A DNA stretch of 16,694 nucleotides from CAZBGL01 sp964491375 (GCA_964491375.1 CAZBGL010000232.1:1-16694), one strand, 5' to 3'. Shown: positions 1 to 6,946, numbered from the stretch's first letter. Translations and numbers: made by a program. Notes: generated from the letters alone by a model not told the origin.

Positions 1-1016
1 CCCTGGCCACGGCCTGGAGCCAGCGGATCGCTCCAGGCTCGCCCGCCCTGCTCCCATGGGAGGCCTGGATCGCCGGGCCGGGCGAGCGTCCCCTGGAGGC
101 CGTGCTCAGCGGGAGCCCGGACGCCCCGGGCGTGCTGGCCCCGGGCCTCGGCGTGTGGCGGCCCGGACCCTCCCCCCCTCCGGCCGTCCTCCCCCCTGCG
201 GAACGGTACGGGCACGGCGCGCCCTGGGGACGATACCTGGCCCCGGGCCCCGTGGTGCCGGTGGCGACCAGCCGGGGATGCTACTGGAGACGCTGCCGCT
301 TCTGCCCGGAGGCGATCCGGGGCGGGGCCTTTCGGGCCCCTGTCCCGGGCGAACTGGCCCGCTGGATCCAGCCCGTGACCGCACGCCTGGGCGCACGGTG
401 GGTCCACTTCACCGACGAGGCGATCCCCCCTTCCGCACTCCGGGCCCTGGCGCACGGCGACCGTTTCGGGCCGGTGCGCTGGTACGGGTTCGTCCGGCCC
501 GAGCGGCCCCTCGTGGATCCGTGCCTGGCCGAGGCCCTCGCCCGCTCCGGGTGCGCCATGCTCCAACTGGGGGTCGAGAGCACGAGCCAGGGCCTGCTGG
601 AACGCATGTGCAAGGGCACCCGTGCGGAACACGCGGGTCCCATCGTGCGAGCCCTGGCCGGCTCCGGCATCCGGACCCACGTGTACCTGCTGTTCGGGCT
701 CCCCGGCCAGGCGCGGCCCGACGCCGAGGCCACGGCCCGGTGGGCGCGGGAACACGCCCCCTGGATCACGTACCTCAACCTGGCCCTCTTCCATCTGCCC
801 CGGGGCGGCCCCCTTGAGGAGGAATGGGCAGCAACGGGCCCGCACGACGGGGCGGACCTCTCCCTTTACCGGCCCATCCGAGAAAGCGGCGTGTGGCCCC
901 GCCGGGCCGTCCGCGCCTTCCTGGCGGAACTGCGGAGGGACCCGGCGGTCGGAGAGATCCTGGCCCGCACCCCGTGGGGCTTCACGTCCAACCACGGCGC
1001 GTTTGCGCCGATGTGA
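1..1016 (+). CDS. Radical SAM protein, C-terminal portion (5' end outside window)
   Basis: The frame is open from base 3 to the TGA at 1014-1016, so the gene enters from the left edge; the GTG at 102 is internal and should not be taken as the start. The first roughly 70 codons look like the linker that precedes the catalytic barrel in COG1032-type proteins. The cluster motif is RGCYWRRCRFCPE, with Cys codons at 279, 294 and 303. This is a CX4CX2C spacing instead of the usual CX3CX2C. A glycine-rich MLQLGVES segment (codons near 559-582) and a YLLFGLPGQ segment (near 685-711) fit the SAM-binding barrel of HemN/COG1032 proteins. The C-terminus ends in an SNHGAFAPM segment, like the NHxxF ending common in these proteins. 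The substrate cannot be told. An N-terminal B12-binding domain may lie upstream but is not visible. It converges on the next gene with an 18-bp gap. Confidence 0.85.
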   Translation, partial: LATAWSQRIAPGSPALLPWEAWIAGPGERPLEAVLSGSPDAPGVLAPGLGVWRPGPSPPPAVLPPAERYGHGAPWGRYLAPGPVVPVATSRGCYWRRCRFCPEAIRGGAFRAPVPGELARWIQPVTARLGARWVHFTDEAIPPSALRALAHGDRFGPVRWYGFVRPERPLVDPCLAEALARSGCAMLQLGVESTSQGLLERMCKGTRAEHAGPIVRALAGSGIRTHVYLLFGLPGQARPDAEATARWAREHAPWITYLNLALFHLPRGGPLEEEWAATGPHDGADLSLYRPIRESGVWPRRAVRAFLAELRRDPAVGEILARTPWGFTSNHGAFAPM

Positions 1017-1029
1017 ACCCGGCGAAGTG

Positions 1030-1059
1030 GACCGTCATCCCGGCCAGACCGTCATCCCG
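1030..1059. repeat. 13-bp direct repeat at the 3' end of the MBL gene
   Basis: GACCGTCATCCCG occurs at 1030-1042 and again at 1047-1059, separated by 4 bp (period 17). The copies cover the last codons and the stop of the MBL-fold gene. A 17-bp tandem duplication is not a multiple of three, so it may have created the present C-terminus and stop codon. Confidence 0.8.
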
Positions 1060-1862
1060 TCCCGGGCCACGACCACCGCCCCCCCGAACGCCTCGGCCGC
1101 ATGGCGGCCGGGGTCCGCGGCGTCAGAGGCCGGATAGAGATGATGGAGCACGAGCCGGCCGGCCCGGGCCTCCCGGGCCAGGTCCCCCGCCTGCCGGGCC
1201 GTGAGGTGGTACTCAAACTCCTCCCCTTCGGGGAGGCTGGCCTCGGCCACGAGCAGGTCCACCCCCTGCACGAACCGGCCCAGAGCCGGGCATGGCCCCG
1301 TGTCCCCGGTAATTCCCAGGGCGAAACCGGCTGTCTCCACGCGCCAGGCCACGCTGGAGGGGGTGTGCGCCACCCTACCCGCGCGCAACCGCCACGGACC
1401 CAGGTCCACGGCTCCTCCGGGTTTCAGTTCGTGCACCGACAGCCGGTACCCGGCCGGTTCGATCCACCGGCCGTACGCCCCGGACAGGGCCTCGAGGAAC
1501 CGGCCGGTGCCCGGGCCGCCGACGACCGACAGGGGCCGGCAGCGGGGGTTTTCATCGTAGCGCGCAGCGAACAGGAAGGAAACGAACTCGGCCGTGTGGT
1601 CGGGGTGGAGGTGGGTGAACACCACCGCATCCACGTCCCTGTGGCTGATCCCCAGGGCGAGCAGCCCATGGAGCGCCCCCAGCCCCAGGTCCATCACCAT
1701 CCGGCATCCCGGGGCCTCGATCAGGGTGCACGGGCCCCTCCGATCCAGGCGGGGCACCCCGGTGCCCGTACCCACGGTCACCACCCGCACGCCGGTTGAG
1801 CTGCCACGGGGCTCTGTTGGGGTCGGACCCTCGTCCGGAGAACCGAGCGACCACGCCATCAT
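1035..1862 (-). CDS. Metallo-beta-lactamase-fold hydrolase, RNase Z-like
   Basis: This 275-residue protein carries the metal-binding motif THLHPDH (residues 83-89), followed by AHTPSSVAWRV (a further His), GITGDTGPC (the bridging Asp) and VLHHLYP (the last His). These are the di-zinc ligands of the RNase Z/ElaC branch of MBL-fold hydrolases. The fold opens with VVTVGTGTGVP at residues 27-37. The first 24 residues look unconserved, so GTG at 1790 is a possible alternative start. However, ATG at 1862 (or 1859) has a good GAGG ribosome site a few bases upstream, while the GTG has none. The role may be tRNA 3' processing, or hydrolysis of a small phosphodiester or thioester; the sequence does not decide. 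The last codons contain a 13-bp direct repeat. The 5' end overlaps a divergent small gene. Confidence 0.85.
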   Translation of the reverse strand: MMAWSLGSPDEGPTPTEPRGSSTGVRVVTVGTGTGVPRLDRRGPCTLIEAPGCRMVMDLGLGALHGLLALGISHRDVDAVVFTHLHPDHTAEFVSFLFAARYDENPRCRPLSVVGGPGTGRFLEALSGAYGRWIEPAGYRLSVHELKPGGAVDLGPWRLRAGRVAHTPSSVAWRVETAGFALGITGDTGPCPALGRFVQGVDLLVAEASLPEGEEFEYHLTARQAGDLAREARAGRLVLHHLYPASDAADPGRHAAEAFGGAVVVARDGMTVWPG

Positions 1863-2104
1863 GAAGGACCTCAGAGATCTGGAGCGAGCGACAGATCCGC
1901 CTGTGCGAAAAGGAAATCGGCATCCTCGCCGACCAGGTGTCCCAGAAAAAAGAGGTGGCGCTTCGGCTCGAACTGGATCGCCTCCCGCTGCCCGTGGAGG
2001 CTGCCCGGTGCTACCTCCAGGCCCGGGACCCCTCGTTTCCCGAGACCTACCGAACCCTCAAGGGACGGATCCTCCAGGGGGTCGGCGAACCCGAAGAGCC
2101 GTGA
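1861..2104 (+). pseudogene. Small charged helical protein gene broken by a 4-bp tandem duplication
   Basis: From ATG at 1861 the first nine codons read MKDLRDLER. The frame then degenerates, but the +1 frame from about 1886 to the TGA at 2102-2104 gives a very protein-like chain with Lys/Glu/Leu heptads. The switch falls at GAGCGAGCGA (1882-1891), where GAGC is present twice. Removing one copy joins the two parts into a single uninterrupted 79-residue protein that begins MKDLRDLERQIRLCEKEIGI and ends QGVGEPEEP. The predicted chain is mostly helical: a possible coiled coil over residues 5-40, then a PLPVEAARCYLQARDPSFPETY segment whose pieces look globular. I do not recognise the family. No strong ribosome site precedes the ATG. 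The gene ends one base before the convergent flavodoxin gene. It could be a true frameshift, a phase-variable locus or a sequencing error. Confidence 0.6.
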
Positions 2105-2105
2105 A

Positions 2106-2591
2106 TCACGTCCCCTTCAACCGACGGGCCACGTCGGCCACCCGTGCCCCCAGCAGTTCCCCGGCGCGCTCGTCGTCGGGCCCTGGCGCGCCCAGGCAGG
2201 CGATCCCGTAGTGTCCGCCGGTCTCGATGGGATCGCCCACCACCACCATCTCGTGGATGAGGAACGCGAGCAGCATGGTGAGCAGCGTGGTCTCCTTGCC
2301 GCCCGTGTGGTGCCCGGCGGTCGTGAACGCCGCACCCACTTTGTTGCGCAGTTTGCGCCGCACCGCCACGCTGCGGTCGATCAGGTCCTTCATCTCGGCC
2401 GTAACCGAGCCGAAGTACACGGGGCTGCCCAGCACGATGGCGTCCGCTTCCACTAGGTCTTCCCGGGTGGTGTCGGGTGCCCGCTTGCACACGACCCGGG
2501 CACCGGCCTGCTCAGCCCCCCGCGCCACGGCCCGGGCGAGCTTCTCCGTGTTGCCGGAACGGCTGGAGTAGGCGACCAAAACCTGTACCAT
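2106..2591 (-). CDS. Flavodoxin-family FMN protein (WrbA/NADPH-dependent FMN reductase-like)
   Basis: A 161-residue single-domain flavodoxin fold. The start VQVLVAYSSRSGNTEKLA contains the FMN phosphate loop (SSRSGNT, about residues 9-15). It is followed by IVLGSPVYFGSVTAEMKDLID, which lines the isoalloxazine, and by AAFTTAGHHTGGKETT, the third flavin loop typical of WrbA-like quinone reductases and multimeric flavodoxins. The likely role is two-electron reduction of quinones, or electron transfer, in the cytoplasm. The start at 2591 is chosen because AGGAGG lies 7 bases upstream. The longer frame would begin at 2669, inside the candidate promoter. It is a single-gene unit, convergent with the small broken gene (1-bp gap) and divergent from purM. 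Confidence 0.85.
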   Translation of the reverse strand: MVQVLVAYSSRSGNTEKLARAVARGAEQAGARVVCKRAPDTTREDLVEADAIVLGSPVYFGSVTAEMKDLIDRSVAVRRKLRNKVGAAFTTAGHHTGGKETTLLTMLLAFLIHEMVVVGDPIETGGHYGIACLGAPGPDDERAGELLGARVADVARRLKGT

Positions 2592-2641
2592 GGGACGGCC
2601 TCCTGGGAGACAAGACGCGGTGACGGGAAAAAGGCGGATGT

Positions 2642-2671
2642 ATTGTAGTGGCGTGGCGGGAGCGGACACAA
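2642..2671 (-). promoter_or_regulatory. Candidate sigma-70 promoter for the flavodoxin gene
   Basis: On the minus strand TTGTGT (2671-2666) lies 18 bp from TACAAT (2647-2642), a five-of-six match to the -10 consensus. Transcription would start near 2635, about 45 bases before the ATG at 2591, which agrees with the start chosen there. Confidence 0.5.
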
Positions 2672-2689
2672 GCTCCCCTCACGGCGCGA

Positions 2690-2718
2690 TTGACACCCTG
2701 CAGGGGCTCCGATAGGCT
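2690..2718 (+). promoter_or_regulatory. Candidate sigma-70 promoter for purM-purN
   Basis: TTGACA (2690-2695) is a perfect -35 element and is followed after exactly 17 bp by TAGGCT (2713-2718), a weak -10 box. It is placed about 50 bases before the purM start. No purine riboswitch or clear PurR-type operator was recognised in the leader. Confidence 0.55.
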
Positions 2719-2769
2719 CGTTGGTCCGGTTCCCGGTGATCCGTTGTTTCCGTTCGGGAGGTGAGCGCG

Positions 2770-3816
2770 TTGATCAAGGTGACGACGTACAAGGACGCCG
2801 GCGTGGACATCGGGGCCGCGTCCAGCTTGATGGAGCGTATCCGCGAACTGGTCAGGCCCACGCTCAGGCCCGAGGTCATGACCGACATCGGCGGGTTCGG
2901 AGCGGCCGTCTCCTTGAGCGAGTTTCCGGTGCGGGAGCCCGTTCTGGTCAGTTCCACCGACGGGGTGGGAACCAAGCTCAAGGTCGCGTTCCTTGCCGGC
3001 CGGCACGACACCGTGGGGATCGACCTCGTGGCCATGTGCGCCAACGACGTGGTGGTCCAGGGGGCGGAGCCCCTGTTCTTCCTGGACTATTTCGCCACCG
3101 GGCGCCTGGATCCCGCGGTGGCCGAGGCCGTGATCCGCGGGATCGCGGCCGGCTGCCGAGCGGCCCATTGTAGCCTGGTGGGAGGGGAGACGGCGGAACT
3201 GCCCGGGATGTATTCGGAGGGGGAGTACGACCTGGCGGGGTTCTGCGTGGGGATCGTGGACCGGGAACGGCTCATCGACGGATCCAGCATCACGGTGGGC
3301 GACCGGATCGTGGCGCTGGCGTCATCGGGGCTCCACGCCAATGGGTTTTCCCTGGTGAGAAAGGTGCTCCTGGAAGACGGTGGGTACCGGTTGGATCACG
3401 TGTTCCCGGAACTGGGCCGCTCCCTGGCCGAGGAACTGCTCACCCCCACCCGCATCTACGTGCGCACGGCCCTCAATCTGGTACGGGACTTCACGGTGAA
3501 GGGCATGGCCCATATCACCGGGGGCGGCATTCCGGAGAACCTTCCCCGGATCCTGCCCCACGGGTGCTGCGCCGTGGTGGACCGGAGCACCTGGGAGGTG
3601 CCGGCGGTGTTCCGCTTGGTTCAGGAGATCGGCCGGGTCCCCGAAGACGAGATGTTCCGCACGTTCAACTGCGGGGTGGGCCTCATGGTGATCGTGCCCG
3701 GGAACGAGGTCGAAGAGGTGCTCGACCGGCTCCGGGCTCTGGAGGAGAAGGCCTGGCTCGTCGGGGAGATCCGGGAGCGCAAGCCGGACGGTCCGGCCCT
3801 GGAGTGGACGGGATGA
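2770..3816 (+). CDS. purM: Phosphoribosylformylglycinamidine cyclo-ligase (AIR synthetase)
   Basis: It makes aminoimidazole ribonucleotide from FGAM with ATP, the fifth step of de novo purine synthesis, in the cytoplasm. The hallmarks are all present and in order: YKDAGVDI at the N-terminus, SSTDGVGTKLK (ATP/Mg loop), DLVAMCANDVVVQGAEPLFFLDYFA, VGGETAELPGMY, ASSGLHANGFSLVRK, HITGGGIPENLPR and the C-terminal FNCGVGLMVIV. The length, 348 residues, is normal for the family. The TTG at 2770 is preferred over the GTG at 2761. The strong site GGGAGGTGA (2756-2764) ends 5 bases before the TTG and overlaps the GTG, so the GTG cannot use it. The stop overlaps the purN start (ATGA), indicating translational coupling. 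Confidence 0.96.
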   Translation: MIKVTTYKDAGVDIGAASSLMERIRELVRPTLRPEVMTDIGGFGAAVSLSEFPVREPVLVSSTDGVGTKLKVAFLAGRHDTVGIDLVAMCANDVVVQGAEPLFFLDYFATGRLDPAVAEAVIRGIAAGCRAAHCSLVGGETAELPGMYSEGEYDLAGFCVGIVDRERLIDGSSITVGDRIVALASSGLHANGFSLVRKVLLEDGGYRLDHVFPELGRSLAEELLTPTRIYVRTALNLVRDFTVKGMAHITGGGIPENLPRILPHGCCAVVDRSTWEVPAVFRLVQEIGRVPEDEMFRTFNCGVGLMVIVPGNEVEEVLDRLRALEEKAWLVGEIRERKPDGPALEWTG

Positions 3817-4466
3817 GTCTGTCGCTGGGTGTGCTCGCGTCGGGAAGCGGATCCAACCTCCAGGCGATCCTGGACGCCACGGAGCAGGGGCGGCTCGACG
3901 CCCGGGTGGCCGTGGTGGTGAGCGACAACCCCGAGGCGTATGCGCTGGAGCGAGCGCGCCGCCACGGGGTGCCCACGGTGGTGATTCCGTTCGGCGAATC
4001 CGCCACCCGCGAGGAGCACGACCGCAGGGTCCTTCGGGCCCTCCGGGAGCACGGGGTGGACACCGTGGCCCTCGCCGGGTACATGCGGCTCGTGAGCCGG
4101 GTGCTCCTGGCGGCGTTCCCCGCCCGGGTGCTGAACATCCACCCGGCGCTCCTGCCGGCGTTCCCGGGACTGCACGTGCACGAAAAGGTGCTGGCCCACG
4201 GCGTCAAGTTCTCGGGCTGCACGGTGCACTTTGTGGACGAGGGCATGGACACCGGCCCCATCATCATTCAGGCCGTGGTGCCGGTGCGCGACGACGACAC
4301 ACCCGAGGCGCTGGCCGCCCGCATCCTGCGGGAGGAACACCGGATCTACCCACAGGCCCTCCAGTACCTCGCCGAGGGCCGGCTCCGGATGCGCGGCCGG
4401 AGGGTGTTCGTGGAGCCCCCCTCACCCGGATCCGGGACCCTCCACAACCCGGCGGTACGGTACTGA
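3813..4466 (+). CDS. purN: Phosphoribosylglycinamide formyltransferase (GAR transformylase)
   Basis: It transfers a formyl group from 10-formyltetrahydrofolate to GAR, the third step of purine synthesis. The 217-residue protein starts LSLGVLASGSGSNLQAILDA, which is the phosphoribosyl-binding GSGSNLQ loop. It continues with the GYMRLVS segment, then NIHPALLPAFPG (catalytic Asn and His), then GCTVHFVDEGMDTGPII (the second His and the catalytic Asp spaced seven residues apart, as in the E. coli enzyme). The ATG at 3813 overlaps the last codons of purM by four bases; the same frame open further upstream is purM sequence read out of frame. The C-terminal tail of about 20 residues after RRVFVEP is unconserved. 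No terminator with a T-run follows. Confidence 0.96.
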   Translation: MSLSLGVLASGSGSNLQAILDATEQGRLDARVAVVVSDNPEAYALERARRHGVPTVVIPFGESATREEHDRRVLRALREHGVDTVALAGYMRLVSRVLLAAFPARVLNIHPALLPAFPGLHVHEKVLAHGVKFSGCTVHFVDEGMDTGPIIIQAVVPVRDDDTPEALAARILREEHRIYPQALQYLAEGRLRMRGRRVFVEPPSPGSGTLHNPAVRY

Positions 4467-4592
4467 GGTGAGCCGGATCTCGCACCGCTGCGGTGGAACC
4501 TCGCGCTCGGGGGCTCCGTGCCGGCGTTTGCCGATTCGGGCTCAACGGGGTGCTGGGGCAATCCTCTTTTCGTCCGCCCTTCCTGTGGATTC

Positions 4593-4621
4593 CGGGACCG
4601 CGCTCCCGGGGCCCGGTCCCG
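4593..4621 (+). repeat. 8-bp perfect inverted repeat in the TraB-like gene leader
   Basis: CGGGACCG (4593-4600) and CGGTCCCG (4614-4621) pair perfectly around a 13-base loop that itself contains CCCGGG. No T-run follows, so it is a poor terminator. It lies about 35 bases before the GTG at 4656. The rest of the 189-bp gap between purN and that start shows no tRNA or known riboswitch features. Confidence 0.5.
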
Positions 4622-4655
4622 CCTCACCCCCCCGATAGTCATTGGACAGCCCGGC

Positions 4656-5828
4656 GTGACGGTTCCGGAAAACGCGCTCGAAGTGTTTCGTTCGGGGGTT
4701 CGTTTCGTTCTGGTGGGCACGGCCCACGTCTCCGCCCGGTCGGTGGAGGAGGTGCGGCAGGCGGTACGGGCGGTGCGCCCGGACCGGGTGTGCGTGGAGC
4801 TGGATCCCCAGCGCCTGGAGGCGCTACGACGCCCCGACCGCTGGAAGCGCACGGACCTGGTCAAGGCCCTCCGTCAGGGCAGGGGGGCGTACCTCCTGGC
4901 CGGGCTGGCCCTGGCCGCGTTCCAGAAGAAACTCGGAATCACGACCGGCGTCCGGCCCGGCGCGGAACTGCTCGCGGCCGTGGAGGAGGCCGAGGCGCAC
5001 GGGATTCCCGTGGACCTCGTGGACCGGCCCATCCGGGCCACCCTGCTTCGGGCCTGGCGCACGGCGTCCCTGTGGGATAGGGCCAAGCTCGTCGGAGCCC
5101 TCCTCGCCTCGGTGAGCGAGTCCGAGCGCCTGGACGAGGAGGATCTGGAGCGCCTGCGGAGCACGGACACGCTTTCGGCCCTGCTCGAGGAGATGGGCCG
5201 GGCCTTTCCCCCCGTGAAGCGCGTGCTCCTCGACGAGCGGGACGCCTACATGGCCGCCCGCATCGCCGCCTCACGGGGTGGGACCGTGCTGGCCGTGGTG
5301 GGGGCGGGGCACCTGGAAGGCATTGCCCGGCGCCTGGAAACCGGCGACCACCCCCCCGACACGACCGAACTGGAGGTGGTCCCTCCCCGGGGTGCGATCG
5401 GCCGGCTCGTGCCCTGGGCCGTCCCGGCGCTCGTTCTGGGGCTTTTCGCGGCCGGGTTCTGGTTCGGCGACCCGGGGGCCCTCCGGGATGCGGCGTGGGC
5501 GTGGGTGCTGGCCAACGGCGGCCTTTCCGCCCTGGGCGCGGCGCTGGCCCTGGGTCACCCCCTGGCGATCCTCTCGGCGTTCGTGGCCGCGCCGCTCACC
5601 TCCCTCAACCCCACGGTGGGGGCCGGCATGGTCACCGGCCTGGTCCAGGCGTGGGCGGCCAAGCCCCGGGTGCGGGACGCCGAGGAGCTCCTGGACGACC
5701 TGGCCCACTGGCGGGGGTGGTGGCGGAACCGTGTTTCCCGGGCGCTCCTGGTGTTCCTGTTCTCCAACCTGGGGAGCGCCCTGGGCACCTTCGTGGCCTT
5801 CGGCTGGCTCAAGGACCTCGTGGGGTGA
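4656..5828 (+). CDS. TraB/PrgY-like membrane protein (TIKI/TraB superfamily)
   Basis: A 390-residue protein. The soluble N-terminal domain carries the two GX2H motifs that mark the TraB/TIKI superfamily: VLVGTAHVS near residues 18-26 and VVGAGHLEGI near residues 213-222, with VCVELDPQR between them supplying a conserved Glu. After about residue 245 come hydrophobic stretches (VPWAVPALVLGLFAAGFWF, then AILSAFVAAPLTSLNP, then ALLVFLFSNLGSALGTFVAF), giving perhaps four or five membrane segments, as in archaeal and bacterial PrgY-like proteins. Members are proposed to be metal-dependent peptidases or pheromone-processing proteins; the role here is unknown. GTG at 4656 is chosen because it puts the GTAHVS motif at the usual distance from the start. 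No strong ribosome site is visible and the frame is open to 4518, so the start is uncertain. Confidence 0.8.
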   Translation: MTVPENALEVFRSGVRFVLVGTAHVSARSVEEVRQAVRAVRPDRVCVELDPQRLEALRRPDRWKRTDLVKALRQGRGAYLLAGLALAAFQKKLGITTGVRPGAELLAAVEEAEAHGIPVDLVDRPIRATLLRAWRTASLWDRAKLVGALLASVSESERLDEEDLERLRSTDTLSALLEEMGRAFPPVKRVLLDERDAYMAARIAASRGGTVLAVVGAGHLEGIARRLETGDHPPDTTELEVVPPRGAIGRLVPWAVPALVLGLFAAGFWFGDPGALRDAAWAWVLANGGLSALGAALALGHPLAILSAFVAAPLTSLNPTVGAGMVTGLVQAWAAKPRVRDAEELLDDLAHWRGWWRNRVSRALLVFLFSNLGSALGTFVAFGWLKDLVG

Positions 5829-6153
5829 GGATCCCGGGCAGGGGGTCCCCCCTTCGCCCAGGCCCCGGGTCGCCCGTACGCCCTGGCGGCCGCGCTTTTC
5901 CGTGGCAGTCCGAGCCGGAGGAAAAGGCGGGGCTCGTCGCAGCAGCCCGTGCAAGCGATCCGGGGAACTCGATCACCTTTCGATGCACCTTTGAACCGGC
6001 GCGGGCAAGAAAGTTCTCTTTTTGGGAAACTCGTTTCACCCCGCTTGGATCCCCCTTCCCTGGGGACCGCGTTCTTACGCGATCGATCCCGGAATAAACC
6101 TTGCTTGGCATCGGATCAATCAACAAACCCTTCTATGACACAGGAGGCGGGCG
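5829..6153. other. 325-bp gene-free leader upstream of the PEP-CTERM gene
   Basis: No reading frame here looks like protein. The first part is GC-rich with several short inverted repeats: CCCGGG near both ends of 5832-5868, and CGAGCC (5911-5916) pairing with GGCTCG (5931-5936). None is followed by a T-run. From about 5995 the base composition becomes clearly more AT-rich than the neighbours, as expected for a promoter and 5' leader. I could not place a convincing sigma-70 or sigma-54 promoter. An imperfect tandem repeat lies at 5970-5992. The leader ends in a strong AGGAGG ribosome site. Confidence 0.5.
5970..5992. repeat. Imperfect tandem repeat, 11 and 12 bp
   Basis: CGATCACCTTT (5970-5980) is followed directly by CGATGCACCTTT (5981-5992), differing by one inserted base. 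It lies about 160 bp before the PEP-CTERM start and could be a pair of protein-binding sites or chance. Confidence 0.5.
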
Positions 6154-6903
6154 ATGGGGAGGAAGATTCTCGTCATTGTGGCAATTGCGTGTTCGGCACT
6201 CTGGGCCACGGCGGGCTTGTCCGCCACGGTTTACCTGTTTGCGGATTCCGCACCCAACGCCTACGGCTCCCCGGAGTGGGCGCCGTGGTGGGCCCAGACA
6301 AAGGCGGACGTGGTGGCTGGTACGTTCACGGACATGCGTACCGGCACGTTCCCCGGCCACCACTGGATGGATCCGTACGACGAGATCGTGTACAGCACGG
6401 GGGATCTCGGAAAGCGGCTCCATTGGATCTACTGGGTCCCAGGGGAATCCACCGACTCCCTGGAAGACCGGTTTGAGGTGCGCTGGATCGTGGACTGGGG
6501 CGGAAAGGAGTACACCTACGACTGGAACAGCTATGCCTTGGTCGAGGCGACTCCGGACAACGGCTGGGTACAGCCGTCCAGATGGGAAGACTACAACAAC
6601 GGCGTGATCGGCACCTTCGGGTTCGCTTGGTGGGCCTACGACAACTTGGCAGCTCCCTACGATTCCGACGGAAACCCGTACAACGAGACCGACCAGGCCG
6701 ACATCGACGCGTTGCGTGCCGAAGTGTTCGCTTATCAGACGTTTGCTCTGGGGCAGGTCCGGATCCGCGACTCCGGAACGAGTTCGTGGCAGATGACCGA
6801 ACTGAACGTTCGCATCGTGCCAGAACCGGGCACTCTCCTCCTTCTGGGGACTGGACTGGCGGGCCTGGTCGGGGGAGCCCGAAAGCGGGCCCGCAAACCG
6901 TGA
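6154..6903 (+). CDS. Secreted PEP-CTERM sorting-domain protein
   Basis: A 249-residue exported protein. The N-terminus has a basic start and a hydrophobic core (residues 2-22) with a probable signal-peptidase site after the LSA near residue 24. The C-terminus is a textbook PEP-CTERM tail: VPEPGTLLLLGTGLAGLVGG followed by a basic ARKRARKP end. This is the signal recognised by exosortase in species that make exopolysaccharide-linked surface proteins. The mature part is rich in Trp, Tyr and Asp, has no Cys, and includes GDLGKRLHWIYWVPGES and GVIGTFGFAWWAYDN. I recall related sequences only as uncharacterised PEP-CTERM proteins. The ATG follows AGGAGG by 6 bases. The gene stands alone, with its own terminator; no exosortase or glycan genes are in the window. 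Its composition is less GC-rich than its neighbours. Confidence 0.88.
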   Translation: MGRKILVIVAIACSALWATAGLSATVYLFADSAPNAYGSPEWAPWWAQTKADVVAGTFTDMRTGTFPGHHWMDPYDEIVYSTGDLGKRLHWIYWVPGESTDSLEDRFEVRWIVDWGGKEYTYDWNSYALVEATPDNGWVQPSRWEDYNNGVIGTFGFAWWAYDNLAAPYDSDGNPYNETDQADIDALRAEVFAYQTFALGQVRIRDSGTSSWQMTELNVRIVPEPGTLLLLGTGLAGLVGGARKRARKP

Positions 6904-6913
6904 GATCTGGCCA

Positions 6914-6946
6914 AGGGGCCGCTCCGCGGGGCGGCCCCTCGTTTTG
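6914..6946 (+). terminator. Rho-independent terminator after the PEP-CTERM gene
   Basis: AGGGGCCGC (6914-6922) pairs perfectly with GCGGCCCCT (6931-6939) around an 8-base loop, followed by CGTTTTG. It sits 10 bases after the PEP-CTERM stop. The convergent HNH gene ends one base after it; in that direction there is no T-run. Confidence 0.85.

Noticed and set aside
56..817. Plus-strand frame overlapping the radical SAM gene
   Set aside because: Pro/Gly/Arg-rich shadow of the radical SAM frame, which carries all the motifs.
1456..1470. GGTTCGATCC resembling a tRNA T-arm
   Set aside because: It lies within the coding sequence of the MBL hydrolase, and no acceptor or anticodon arms surround it.
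4467..4655. Small RNA or tRNA in the gap between purN and the TraB-like gene
   Set aside because: Pieces look structured, but there is no T-loop consensus, no CCA and no match to 4.5S or other RNAs I know.
5900..5970. Possible cyclic-di-GMP-type or cobalamin riboswitch in the PEP-CTERM leader
   Set aside because: A short stem is present, but the conserved GEMM or B12-box sequence blocks are not.
6100..6125. Sigma-54 promoter (TTGGCAT near 6103) for the PEP-CTERM gene
   Set aside because: The -24-like half is good, but no GC pair or TTGC follows at the required distance, so the -12 element is missing.
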